From positions 310,001 to 374,000 of the forward strand of contig NZ_FOBX01000003.1 in the NCBI RefSeq assembly GCF_900109945.1: a stretch of 64,000 nucleotides of DNA. The letters are read 5' to 3'. Within the stretch, counting starts at the first letter, position 1; each line of letters opens with the position of its first letter. The position numbers and the translations under genes were made by a program. The notes under the pieces are model-generated. The model searched no databases and had not been told where the DNA came from. It was given only the letters and a program-made list of their open reading frames with translations. The DNA comes from Bradyrhizobium sp. OK095. Lineage in GTDB: Bacteria; Pseudomonadota; Alphaproteobacteria; Rhizobiales; Xanthobacteraceae. Below, piece by piece: positions 37,735 through 45,606 of this stretch.

Positions 37735-39030
37735 TCAGCCGAACTGGGTGGGGAGGGCGCGCGTCACGACACCGTCGGCGTCGAGGGCGAGGATCACGCG
37801 CCAGCGGTCGAGACAGGTGCAGGGATGCGAGATGCCGAAGGCGATGATGTCGCCGACGGCAAGCGCGGCTTCGGGAGCGACGGAGAGGAACGCGTGCTGG
37901 TCGTTGAGGCGCGTCACCGCCAGCTGATCGGCGAGCCCTTGCTGCTCGACGCCGTCGCGGAAGACGCGCAAGGGCACGGGCAGTCCCTGATCGAAGGAGG
38001 CATCGCGCATGCCGAAGCCGGCGATTGCAAGCCCGGCTTCGGGGCGCGACAGCACCTCGGCCCAGAGCGTCAGCGCGGGACGAAAGTTGTCCACGGCCGA
38101 GTGGCGCGTGCCGTCAATGAGCAGGCCGCCGCGCCGGTCCAGTTCAGCGAAGGCGCGGGCGTAGATGCCGTGATCGGCAAAGAACAGCGCGCCCGAACGC
38201 AGGATGACCGTGGCGTTGCCGTCGGCCTGCGCGCTTGGTGCGAGTGTTTGCGCGACGATATCGAAATACGCGGAGCCGCCGGCACTCATGATCAGTGGCC
38301 GCTGCGGGGCAGCAGTGCGCACCAGCGCGAAGGTCTCGACAGTGCGTTCCATCAGTGCCGCGATCGCGCGCATCGTCTCATCGGCATCGGGCGTTGCGAC
38401 CGCGCCTTCGTAAGTGGCGACGCCGCCGAGCACGAGCCGGTCGGCCGCGAGCACCGCGGCAATCGTTGCTTCGACCGCGGCACGATCGCGCGCGCCGGCG
38501 CGGCCGGCGCCGAGTTCGATCAGCACGGACAATTCGCTGCGACCCGCGATGCGCGCTGCCTCGGCGAGTGCTGCAACGGCGGCCGGCGAATCCGCGAAGG
38601 CGTGAAACTCGACATCGGGATAGGCGCCGAGCAGCGCGCCGAGCCGCCGGCCGGAAGCGAGCCCGCCGATCTCGTTGGCGAGCAGCAGGCGTCGCTCGCC
38701 GCTCGCGAGCAGCACGGCGGCCTGCTGGATATTGGCGACCGTCGTGCCCCAGGCGCCGGCCTCGCGTAGCGAGCGGGCGAGCTCCGGCGACATCGGCGTC
38801 TTGGCATGGGGGGCAACCGCAACGCCGGCGCTCGCGCACCATCTCAGGAAGAGGTCGCGATTGGATGCGAAAGCGGCTTCGTCGAGGGTGAGGGCGGGCA
38901 GGGCAAGATCGCCGCGGGAAGGCTGCCAATTCTGGCTGGCGATCTCATCGACCGGCAGGCCATCGACCAGGGGAATACCCCGAATGGTCGCTGAAAGACG
39001 TTGGCTATCCCACCGGGACAAGAACTGCAT
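37735..39030 (-). CDS. PLP-dependent amino acid deaminase (D-serine dehydratase-like fold)
   Basis: 431 residues: alanine-racemase-type barrel plus D-serine dehydratase-like C-terminal domain. The PLP lysine is in VAPHAKTPMSPE at about residue 75, and the C-terminal HPCTCLDRW gives the His-x-Cys metal site. It would remove water and ammonia from a (probably D-configured) hydroxy amino acid, giving an enamine that RidA could clear. It is the first gene of the eight-gene operon. An N-terminal extension (about 40 residues) is longer than in the paralogue at 10969-12048. Confidence 0.85.
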   Translation of the reverse strand: MQFLSRWDSQRLSATIRGIPLVDGLPVDEIASQNWQPSRGDLALPALTLDEAAFASNRDLFLRWCASAGVAVAPHAKTPMSPELARSLREAGAWGTTVANIQQAAVLLASGERRLLLANEIGGLASGRRLGALLGAYPDVEFHAFADSPAAVAALAEAARIAGRSELSVLIELGAGRAGARDRAAVEATIAAVLAADRLVLGGVATYEGAVATPDADETMRAIAALMERTVETFALVRTAAPQRPLIMSAGGSAYFDIVAQTLAPSAQADGNATVILRSGALFFADHGIYARAFAELDRRGGLLIDGTRHSAVDNFRPALTLWAEVLSRPEAGLAIAGFGMRDASFDQGLPVPLRVFRDGVEQQGLADQLAVTRLNDQHAFLSVAPEAALAVGDIIAFGISHPCTCLDRWRVILALDADGVVTRALPTQFG

Positions 39031-39078
39031 CGTCGCTCCGTTTGCGGCCCTCGACCGCGGAAGGAACGATATGTCGGA

Positions 39079-39094
39079 ATGACAACGTTGTCAT
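39079..39094. promoter_or_regulatory. LacI-type operator ATGACAACGTTGTCAT
   Basis: A perfect 16-bp palindrome with a central CG, the hallmark of LacI-family operators, 49 bp upstream of the first start codon of the minus-strand amino-acid operon. The operon's last gene encodes a LacI regulator, so self-contained repression is likely. Confidence 0.6.
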
Positions 39095-39171
39095 CAGGCT
39101 CTTTTAGTCATTCCCAAGCCATGTTTGATGCAATAAGGTATCAAGGTAGGGAATGGTGCTCGTCGCCTAGG

Positions 39172-40014
39172 CTAATGCTCGCCGCCCATCTGCGCGAGCA
39201 GCTCCTCGATATCGACATCGACCTGACCTGCCGCGCGGAGGTGACGAACCTCAAAGCTGTCGGGCTGGAAGCGGTATTCGACGAGCCCGACTTCCTTGAT
39301 CGCGATGCGGTCCTGGCGCGAATCGTTGATCCTGAAGCCGGCCGACGGCGCCCAGACATGGCGGGTGTGGCGATAGCTGAAGTCGCGGCGCTGGTGCACG
39401 TGACCGCTGGCGATCAGGCGCAAATCGACATTCGCAAACATCTCGATCAATCGCGCGCGCGCCGGCTGCGGCACGTAGCGGATCGAGGTCTCCGGCGTCT
39501 CTGGATCGTTAGGCAGGTTGAGGAACAGCGGCTTGTGCAGGAACAGCGCGACGGGCTTGCCGTTCACGCGCGATACGTCCTGGGACAGCCAGTCGAACTG
39601 CTCGGCCTCGAAGGCGAGGCCCGAATTCATCACCAGCGTGTTGAGGCCGATGAAGCGCCAGCCTGCGGCCTCGAACGACCAATGATCCTCGCCGATGATG
39701 TCGCAGAATTGCCGGCGGTGCGCTTCCATGACCGGCGGTTTCGGCGCAGGTCCGATCGCGGTCGGATTGTCGCCGATGTCGTGATTGCCGGGGATGTAAC
39801 GGCAGGCGACGGGCAGGGCATCGTGCAGGCCTTTGGCGAAGGCGACATCATCGCGGCTGGTCGGCCCGTCGAAGGAGACATCGCCGGTGTTGATCACGAG
39901 ATCGGGTCTGTTCGCGTCGATGTGCTCGCTGACGCGCTCGAAATTTGCGATCAGGCCGGGAAAGCGCCGGCCGAGATGGGTGTCGGAAATCTGCGTCAGG
40001 CGAAATTCGGACAT
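39172..40014 (-). CDS. Metallophosphoesterase (calcineurin-like)
   Basis: 280 residues. All metal motifs are present: ISDTHLG at residues 9-15, NTGDVSFDG, PGNHDIGDNP and the late ASGHVHQRRD. The pattern is close to CpdA-type cyclic nucleotide or general phosphodiesterases. The substrate is not readable. The C-terminal ~50 residues are outside the core. Confidence 0.87.
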   Translation of the reverse strand: MSEFRLTQISDTHLGRRFPGLIANFERVSEHIDANRPDLVINTGDVSFDGPTSRDDVAFAKGLHDALPVACRYIPGNHDIGDNPTAIGPAPKPPVMEAHRRQFCDIIGEDHWSFEAAGWRFIGLNTLVMNSGLAFEAEQFDWLSQDVSRVNGKPVALFLHKPLFLNLPNDPETPETSIRYVPQPARARLIEMFANVDLRLIASGHVHQRRDFSYRHTRHVWAPSAGFRINDSRQDRIAIKEVGLVEYRFQPDSFEVRHLRAAGQVDVDIEELLAQMGGEH

Positions 40015-40082
40015 GGGCGAAGTATTGCGCCGCCAGACGTCGGAACGATGACGCGCGCGTGCAATCCGCGATCGAACAAAGT

Positions 40083-40718
40083 TTAAAGCACGCGATAGCG
40101 GATGGTGTAGGCGTCCTGCGGGGCGACGGCGCCCGCCCCCGGTGAAGCAATGCGGTCGGCGAGGTGCCAGGGGCCGAACTGCTCGGAGCGATGTGGTTCG
40201 GCGGGCAGGCGAAGGCGGAATTCGAACGTGCCCTTGCCGGGCAGGTTCACGACCAGCACGCGGTCGGCGGTGCGGTGGTTGAGCGCCACCGCGCCGCGCA
40301 GCACGGAGCGTCCGTCGGCGAGGTCGCGCACGCCGTCGACCAGCGCCAGCGTCTGGTTGCGGTCGGTGTGCAGCTCGATCTGGCTGTCGGACGCCGCGGT
40401 CAGAGTCTCCCTGGGCATGCGGATCTCGAACTCGACCGCGGGTTTGGATGGATTGAGGCCGAGATAGGCGAGCGCGGCGTGGCGCATGTCGTAGGCGGCG
40501 AAGCCGAACAAGGCGACGGCGGTGAGCGTGGCCAGGCCATGCCTGACGATGTCGCGCCAGCTCCGGTAGCCCATGCGGAAATACACCGTCAGCGCCAGCG
40601 CAACTGCCAGCGCCGTCGCGATACCCGAGAGCGCCGACATCAGGATGCCGAGCCGGCCGTCAGCGGATTCGGACAAAGAGCTCATCAAACCGGCGATCTG
40701 GCTGAAGAGGGTGTTCAT
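40083..40718 (-). CDS. Membrane protein with a FixH-like periplasmic part, function uncertain
   Basis: 211 residues. Two membrane helices (ALSGIATALAVALALTVYF and LATLTAVALFGFAAYDM) precede a beta-rich C-terminal part with an immunoglobulin-like pattern (VEFEIRMPRETL, SQIELHTDRNQTLALVDG, FEFRLRLP). The ATG at 40718 is preferred; the frame is open back to 40805. I cannot name the family with confidence. It is divergent from the MAPEG gene. Confidence 0.65.
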   Translation of the reverse strand: MNTLFSQIAGLMSSLSESADGRLGILMSALSGIATALAVALALTVYFRMGYRSWRDIVRHGLATLTAVALFGFAAYDMRHAALAYLGLNPSKPAVEFEIRMPRETLTAASDSQIELHTDRNQTLALVDGVRDLADGRSVLRGAVALNHRTADRVLVVNLPGKGTFEFRLRLPAEPHRSEQFGPWHLADRIASPGAGAVAPQDAYTIRYRVL

Positions 40719-40877
40719 GGCGGGTGCTCGCCTCAGGCCCCGAAAAGGGGCCGAAATCGCTTTAACTATCGGTGGTTGGTCGCAAGATATGGAACCCCGG
40801 TTCAACTGGTTGATTGTCAGCGCCAGCAGTCGCGGCTAATGACGGCTCGCGGCGTTCCGCCTTACGGGAAAGTTCCG

Positions 40878-41300
40878 ATGTCCATCCAAATGGTCCTGCT
40901 GCCTGTCTTCGTGCAGGTCGGCCTCACCTTCGCGCTCCTGATCGGCATGGTGTTCGGGCGCCGGAAGGCGCTGGTCTCGGGCGAGACCAAGATCCGCGAC
41001 ATTGCGCTGGGCGAGCCGAACTGGCCCAAGGACGCCACCCAAATCGCCAATTGCTACCGCAACCAGTTCGAATTGCCGGTGCTGTTCTACGCCCTGATCG
41101 CGCTGGCGCTGCCCTTGCGCCATGCCGATCTCTTCATCGTGCTGATGTCCTGGGTGTTCGTGGTGACGCGCTTTGCCCATGCCGGCGTGTTCGTCGCCTC
41201 GAACGATCTCGGACGGCGCTCCACGGTCTGGCTCGCCGGCGTGCTGGTGCTGCTCGCGATGTGGATCTACTTCGCGCTGAAGATGCTGTTGCTGATCTAG
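40878..41300 (+). CDS. MAPEG family protein
   Basis: 140 residues with four membrane helices, matching membrane-associated eicosanoid/glutathione metabolism proteins. NCYRNQFELPVLFYALIALAL holds the asparagine, arginine and glutamate typical of the glutathione-binding helix 2. The ATG at 40878 follows GGGAAAG. The biochemical role in bacteria is unsettled. Confidence 0.85.
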   Translation: MSIQMVLLPVFVQVGLTFALLIGMVFGRRKALVSGETKIRDIALGEPNWPKDATQIANCYRNQFELPVLFYALIALALPLRHADLFIVLMSWVFVVTRFAHAGVFVASNDLGRRSTVWLAGVLVLLAMWIYFALKMLLLI

Positions 41301-41335
41301 GCGCTTAAGCGCCAATCCTCATCTGAAAGATTCAA

Positions 41336-42637
41336 ATGACTCCTGCTGCCCGGCTGTCCGCAGCCATCGAACTGATCGACACCATCGAGAAGGACCGCGT
41401 GCCCGCGGCGAAAGCGCTGAAGGAGTGGGGCACCGCGCACCGCTTTGCCGGCTCCGGCGACCGCGCCGCCATCGCCGGCCTCGTCTGGGACGTGCTGCGC
41501 CGCTACGCCTCGAGCGCGTATCTGATGGACGCCGATACCGCACGCGCCCGGCTGATCGGCATGCTCCGCCTCGAGCGCAACATGGACACGGCGACCATGG
41601 CCGCCTTGTTCGACGGCAGCCGCTTTGCGCCGGCGCCGCTGACGGAGGCCGAGCAGGCGGCGCTCTCCGCGCGCTCCCTGAAGGGCGCGCCGGCCGCGAC
41701 CGCCGGCGACTATCCCGAATGGCTCGATCCGTACTTTGCAAAAACGTTCGGCGAGGACCGCGTTGCGGAGGCAACCGCCATGGCGAGCCGGGCGCCGCTC
41801 GATTTGCGCGTCAACACGCTAAAGTCCAATCGCGACAAGGTGCTGAAGGCGTTGGCTCATCTTCATGCAGAACCGACGCCATGGTCCGCAAACGGCTTGC
41901 GCATCGCGCTTTCGGCCGATGCGCGCAACCCCGGCATCCAGGCCGAAGAGGATTTCATCAAGGGCGCCGTTGAAGTGCAGGATGAGGGATCGCAGCTGGC
42001 GGCCGCTTTGACTGCGGCAAAACCCGGCGAGCAGGTGATCGATCTCTGCGCCGGCGCCGGCGGCAAGACGCTGGCGCTCGCCGCGATGATGCAGGGCAAG
42101 GGCCGCTTGATCGCGACCGACAGCGACAAGCGGCAGCTCGTACCGATCCACGAACGTCTGTCGCGCGCCGGCGTCCACAATGCCGACATCCGCACGCCCA
42201 AGGGCGATGCCGATCCGCTGGCCGACATTCGTGCGTCAGCCGACCTCGTCGTGATCGACGCCCCCTGCACGGGCACGGGCACCTGGCGCCGCAATCCCGA
42301 CGCCAAATGGCGGATGCGCCCGGGCGCGCTGGAGATCCGCATGCGTGACCAGGTTGAGGTGCTGGAGCGCGCGGTGCCGCTGGTGCAGACCGGCGGTCGC
42401 ATCGCCTACATCACCTGCTCGGTGCTGGCGGAGGAGAATGGCGACCAGGTGAGGGCGTTCATCGGCCGGCATCCCGAGTTCGCGGTGGTGCCGCCCGAGC
42501 AGACCGCGAGCGTGCTCTGGGACAAGGCGGAGGATTTTGCGCAAGCCGCGATGCAGTCGCCGGAAGGCTGGCTGATGACGCCGCGGCGGACCGGGACGGA
42601 TGGGTTCTTCGTGTCGGTGTTGAAGAAGACGGGCTGA
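41336..42637 (+). CDS. RsmB/NOP family 16S rRNA m5C methyltransferase
   Basis: 433 residues. A helical N-terminal part (about 1-130) precedes the SAM-binding domain (VIDLCAGAGGKTLALAAMM). The two catalytic cysteine motifs are DAPCTGTGTWRRNPD and YITCSVLAEENGDQV. These enzymes methylate cytosine C5 in rRNA. The N-terminal region is not the NusB-like domain of E. coli RsmB, so the target base may differ. Confidence 0.88.
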   Translation: MTPAARLSAAIELIDTIEKDRVPAAKALKEWGTAHRFAGSGDRAAIAGLVWDVLRRYASSAYLMDADTARARLIGMLRLERNMDTATMAALFDGSRFAPAPLTEAEQAALSARSLKGAPAATAGDYPEWLDPYFAKTFGEDRVAEATAMASRAPLDLRVNTLKSNRDKVLKALAHLHAEPTPWSANGLRIALSADARNPGIQAEEDFIKGAVEVQDEGSQLAAALTAAKPGEQVIDLCAGAGGKTLALAAMMQGKGRLIATDSDKRQLVPIHERLSRAGVHNADIRTPKGDADPLADIRASADLVVIDAPCTGTGTWRRNPDAKWRMRPGALEIRMRDQVEVLERAVPLVQTGGRIAYITCSVLAEENGDQVRAFIGRHPEFAVVPPEQTASVLWDKAEDFAQAAMQSPEGWLMTPRRTGTDGFFVSVLKKTG

Positions 42638-42670
42638 TCAACGTTGTCATTCCGGGGCCCAAAACAAAAA

Positions 42671-42694
42671 CCCCGCGAACCGAAGTTCGCGGGG
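42671..42694 (-). terminator. Rho-independent terminator of the cold-shock gene
   Basis: CCCCGCGAAC and GTTCGCGGGG form a perfect 10-bp stem with a CGAA tetraloop. On the minus strand it is followed by TTTTTGTTTT, a proper U-tract, so it ends transcription of the cold-shock gene 54 bp downstream of its stop. Confidence 0.85.
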
Positions 42695-42747
42695 TCTTCC
42701 AACTCGACGTTCTGCCGGTACGTCCGTGGTCAGAACGGTGCGCGGCG

Positions 42748-42957
42748 TTAGCCGACGCGGAGATTGTCAGCCGAGGACTTGCCGCTGCGACGATCGGCGA
42801 CGATGTCGAACGAGACCTTCTGACCCTCGTTGAGGGAGGAGAGGCCAGCGCGCTCGACGGCGCTGATGTGCACGAACACGTCCTTCTGGCCGTCATCCGG
42901 CTGGATGAAACCATAACCCTTTTGGGTGTTGAACCACTTCACGGTGCCCATAGCCAT
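42748..42957 (-). CDS. cspA: Cold-shock protein
   Basis: 69 residues, a single cold-shock domain. The RNA-binding motifs are KGYGFIQ (RNP1) and VFVHISA (RNP2). It would bind single-stranded RNA and melt secondary structure. AAGGAA lies 7-12 bp upstream of the ATG. A strong promoter at 43122-43149 predicts a leader of about 158 nt, similar in length to the E. coli cspA leader, which would allow temperature control at the mRNA level. Confidence 0.95.
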   Translation of the reverse strand: MAMGTVKWFNTQKGYGFIQPDDGQKDVFVHISAVERAGLSSLNEGQKVSFDIVADRRSGKSSADNLRVG

Positions 42958-43121
42958 GGGAATTTCCTTTAGTTAGTTAGAGAGGATACGCACGCGGACC
43001 GGTACGCAGCCTTGCGCCCATGGCCCTGATGAGTCGATGTTTTGGAGAAGTCATCTGGCGTGCGCGCCTGTCTTGGACGAGGCGTAGCGGCCCAGTCGTT
43101 CGGCCAAGTATCGATGATCAC

Positions 43122-43149
43122 ATTATAGCGAGATTTTGGGCCACTTCAA
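43122..43149 (-). promoter_or_regulatory. Sigma70-type promoter of the cold-shock gene
   Basis: Read on the minus strand, TTGAAG (43149-43144) and a perfect TATAAT (43127-43122) are 16 bp apart. Transcription would start near 43115, giving an untranslated leader of about 158 nt before the cold-shock ATG. Confidence 0.65.
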
Positions 43150-43159
43150 GGCACCACCC

Positions 43160-43181
43160 GTCACCCGGTACATCGGGTGAC
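43160..43181. repeat. 8-bp perfect stem-loop between the cupin and cold-shock genes
   Basis: GTCACCCG (43160-43167) pairs with CGGGTGAC (43174-43181) over a six-base loop. It lies just upstream of the cold-shock promoter and about 40 bp after the cupin stop. It could end cupin transcription or be a regulator site; no T-run follows on the minus strand. Confidence 0.4.
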
Positions 43182-43221
43182 TTTGCTATTTTGCGGTGCA
43201 AATCAACTGGTCCGGCGTGCC

Positions 43222-43554
43222 TCAATCCACGATGAAAAGCGTAGCCCCGGTGACTGTCGAGGACCGGTGCGCGGCATCGCCGAAGTCCGAGACCTGATAG
43301 CTCATCCCCGCCGTGAGCTTGGATTTCCGCCCGTCGCGCAACTCGCTGTCGAGTTCGCCCTTGACCACGAAGATCACGTGACCGCGGTCGCACCAATGGT
43401 CGGCGAGATAGCCCGGCGAATACTCGACCATCCGCACCCGGAGATCGCCGATGTTGAGCGTGCGCCACAGCGCCTGGCCGGTCTCGCCGGCATGCGTGGT
43501 CGGCTCGACCTTGCTCCAGTCGGTGACGGTGAAGGGGGAGGTGGGGAGTTTCAT
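43222..43554 (-). CDS. DHCW-motif cupin fold protein
   Basis: 110 residues, one small beta-barrel. The ADHWCDRGHVIFVVKGELD block is the motif for which this cupin group is named, with the possible metal-binding histidines in it. LTAGMSYQVSDFGDAAHRS is the second cupin motif. No catalytic role has been established for the group. Confidence 0.8.
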   Translation of the reverse strand: MKLPTSPFTVTDWSKVEPTTHAGETGQALWRTLNIGDLRVRMVEYSPGYLADHWCDRGHVIFVVKGELDSELRDGRKSKLTAGMSYQVSDFGDAAHRSSTVTGATLFIVD

Positions 43555-43621
43555 GGGGAGGGTCCTTGCTTCAACGCGTGCAGGCCCCTGTTAGCGTATG
43601 CTGACGTCCGGGTCTTGCCGT

Positions 43622-44884
43622 TTACATGGGCAGCTCGTGCGTCAACGCGCAGCCGGCCGGCTCTTGCATTCTGCTCGCGGTGATGACCCAGACCAGCAGC
43701 GCGGCGGCGCTGATGCCGGCACCCAGCATGCAGACGCCGCTCCAGCCCGCCATCGCGTACACCATGGTCGATGCTACCCCGCCAACCGCGCTGCCGACCG
43801 AGTAGAACACCATGTAGCCCCCGACCAGCCGGCTTGCCGCCTCGGGTCGCGCGGCGACGATCAGGCTCTGGCTGGTCACATGCACCGCCTGGAGCCCGAG
43901 ATCGAGCATGATCACGCCGGCCACGACGAACCAGAGTGAGGTGTGCAGGCAAGCGATCGCGGCCCAGGCGGCGAGCATCAGCATCAGCGACAGTCCGGTG
44001 CTGCGTTGGGCCCATCCAAGATCGGCGAGGCGGCCGGCATTGCGCGCGCCGAGCGCTCCGGCGAATCCGGCGACCCCGAGCAGTCCAATCGTCGTGTGCG
44101 ACAGCGCGAAAGGGGGCACTGAGAGCGGCAGCACGATCGACGTCCAGAGCACGTTGAGATCGGCGAAGATCAGGAACGCAAACAATGCGCGCTCGCGCAG
44201 GATCGGTTCCTCCGCGAACAGCGCCACCGTCGAGCGCAACAGCGACAGATACGAGGCGCCGGCCATCGTCGCCTGCGGTCCGCGGGGCAGGACACGCAGC
44301 AGCAACGCAGCCGTGGCGAGCATGAGGCCGGCCGAAACCAGGTACACCGTGCGCCAGCCGCCGATATCGGCCAGCGCGCCCGAGGCGAAGCGCGCGAGCA
44401 GGATTCCCCCGACGACGCCGCTGGTGACGGTGCCGATGGCACGGCCGCGGCCGTCCGGCGTCGCGAGCGTCGCGGCAAAGGCGACGAGGATTTGGACGAC
44501 GACGGCAAGCACGCCGACCAGCGTCAGTCCCGCGAACAGCACCGTGGCGTCGGATGCGGTTCCGACGATCACGAGGCCGATTGCCGACAGTGCGATCTGG
44601 CCGGCAATCAGGCGCCGGCGATCCCAGAGGTCGCCGAGCGGCACGATCAGGATCAGTCCGAGCGCGTAGCCCACTTGCGTGAAGGTGACGACCATGCCGA
44701 TTGCGGCGGGAGCGATGCCGAAATCATGGGCCATCGCATCGAGCAGCGGCTGCGCGAAGTAGATGTTGGCGACGCTGAGGCCACAGGCCAGCGCGAGCAG
44801 CAGCGCCATTGCGGATGAAAGCCCACGCCCTGCCGTTCCGGCGATCGTCTTCGGGCTCCCTTTGGCGAGGTCGTCGCTCGTCAT
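43622..44884 (-). CDS. MFS transporter (12-helix exporter)
   Basis: 420 residues with about 12 membrane helices. The loop 2-3 motif reads VPLGDLWDRRRLIAGQ, and YALGLILIVPLG precedes it. The helix 1 segment LACGLSVANIYFAQPLLDAMA is typical of the YnfM/NorA-like DHA1 group. It is divergent from an HxlR regulator, with 95 bp between the two starts, so it is probably an efflux pump controlled by that regulator. Confidence 0.87.
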   Translation of the reverse strand: MTSDDLAKGSPKTIAGTAGRGLSSAMALLLALACGLSVANIYFAQPLLDAMAHDFGIAPAAIGMVVTFTQVGYALGLILIVPLGDLWDRRRLIAGQIALSAIGLVIVGTASDATVLFAGLTLVGVLAVVVQILVAFAATLATPDGRGRAIGTVTSGVVGGILLARFASGALADIGGWRTVYLVSAGLMLATAALLLRVLPRGPQATMAGASYLSLLRSTVALFAEEPILRERALFAFLIFADLNVLWTSIVLPLSVPPFALSHTTIGLLGVAGFAGALGARNAGRLADLGWAQRSTGLSLMLMLAAWAAIACLHTSLWFVVAGVIMLDLGLQAVHVTSQSLIVAARPEAASRLVGGYMVFYSVGSAVGGVASTMVYAMAGWSGVCMLGAGISAAALLVWVITASRMQEPAGCALTHELPM

Positions 44885-44914
44885 CCGTCATCTCCGGCAC
44901 TTTCATTTAAGTCC

Positions 44915-44958
44915 TATAATAAGACCAGTTGCGCAGGATGCTGTCCAGTCTTATTTTA
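44915..44958. promoter_or_regulatory. Candidate HxlR operator between the MFS and HxlR genes
   Basis: TATAATAAGAC (44915-44925) and GTCTTATTTTA (44948-44958) form an inverted repeat with 10 of 11 matches; the inner 8 bp (AATAAGAC/GTCTTATT) are perfect. The arms are 33 bp apart, about three helical turns. The site covers the region where both promoters must lie. Confidence 0.55.
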
Positions 44959-44979
44959 GAACCGGATTGGAGAATGAAC

Positions 44980-45432
44980 ATGAAGCGGACCGGTTTTTCC
45001 GGGGCTGAATGCCCGGTGGCGCGCGCGCTGGACGCGATCGGGGACTGGTGGTCGCTCCTGATCGTGCGCGACGCCTTCGACGGGCTGCGCCGGTTTGGCG
45101 ATTTCCAGAAGAATCTCGGCATCGCCAAGGGCATGCTCAGCACGCGCCTGCACACGCTGGTCGAGCTCGGTGTGCTCGAGCTGGTTCCGGCCTCCGATGG
45201 GAGCGCCTACCAGGAATACGCGCTGACGAAGCGGGGGCGCGACCTGTTTCCCGTCATCGTCGGTCTGCGCCAATGGGGCGAGGCACATCTCTACGCGCGC
45301 GGCGAGCCGCATTCCGACCTGGTGGATCAGGCAGGCCAGCCGGTCGGGCAGCTCTTGCTGCCGTCGCGGACTGGCCGGCCGCTGACATGGTCCGACACCA
45401 AGGTGCGGAAAGCCGGTGCGCGAAAACGCTGA
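44980..45432 (+). CDS. HxlR family transcriptional regulator
   Basis: 150 residues. The winged helix fits the HxlR family: CPVARALDAIGDWWSLLIVRDAF, then GDFQKNLGIAKGMLSTRLH. The cysteine near residue 10 (AECPVAR) is the conserved redox- or aldehyde-sensing position of this family. The ATG at 44980 gives the better spacing to GGAG; 44974 is an alternative. It is divergent from, and probably controls, the MFS exporter. Confidence 0.88.
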   Translation: MKRTGFSGAECPVARALDAIGDWWSLLIVRDAFDGLRRFGDFQKNLGIAKGMLSTRLHTLVELGVLELVPASDGSAYQEYALTKRGRDLFPVIVGLRQWGEAHLYARGEPHSDLVDQAGQPVGQLLLPSRTGRPLTWSDTKVRKAGARKR

Positions 45433-45500
45433 GGTCGCGACGCGGGCGGCTGACGTCAGTGCGGCCGATGGTTCGCCCCCCGTTTGCCGACGAGCCAAAT

Positions 45501-45521
45501 TAGGTCAATAATACTTACCTA
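45501..45521. promoter_or_regulatory. Inverted repeat TAGGT-N11-ACCTA upstream of guaA
   Basis: Short arms at 45501-45505 and 45517-45521 in the A/T-rich part of the guaA leader. A regulator site is possible, but five-base arms are weak evidence. Confidence 0.2.
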
Positions 45522-45606
45522 TATCGATTTGCCCATGCCCAAAGAAGGATGTGGGCGCGCGGCCCGCGCGGTTGCGGGCAGGGGCCGGGTCGCGTATTTG
45601 CTTGCC

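Noticed and set aside
33369..39030. Ectoine utilisation operon
   Set aside because: The DoeB-like deacylase and ABC genes suggested it, but no ectoine hydrolase, cyclodeaminase or transaminase is present.
45501..45521. Operator for guaA regulation
   Set aside because: The arms are only five bases; kept as a low-confidence feature and not as a finding.
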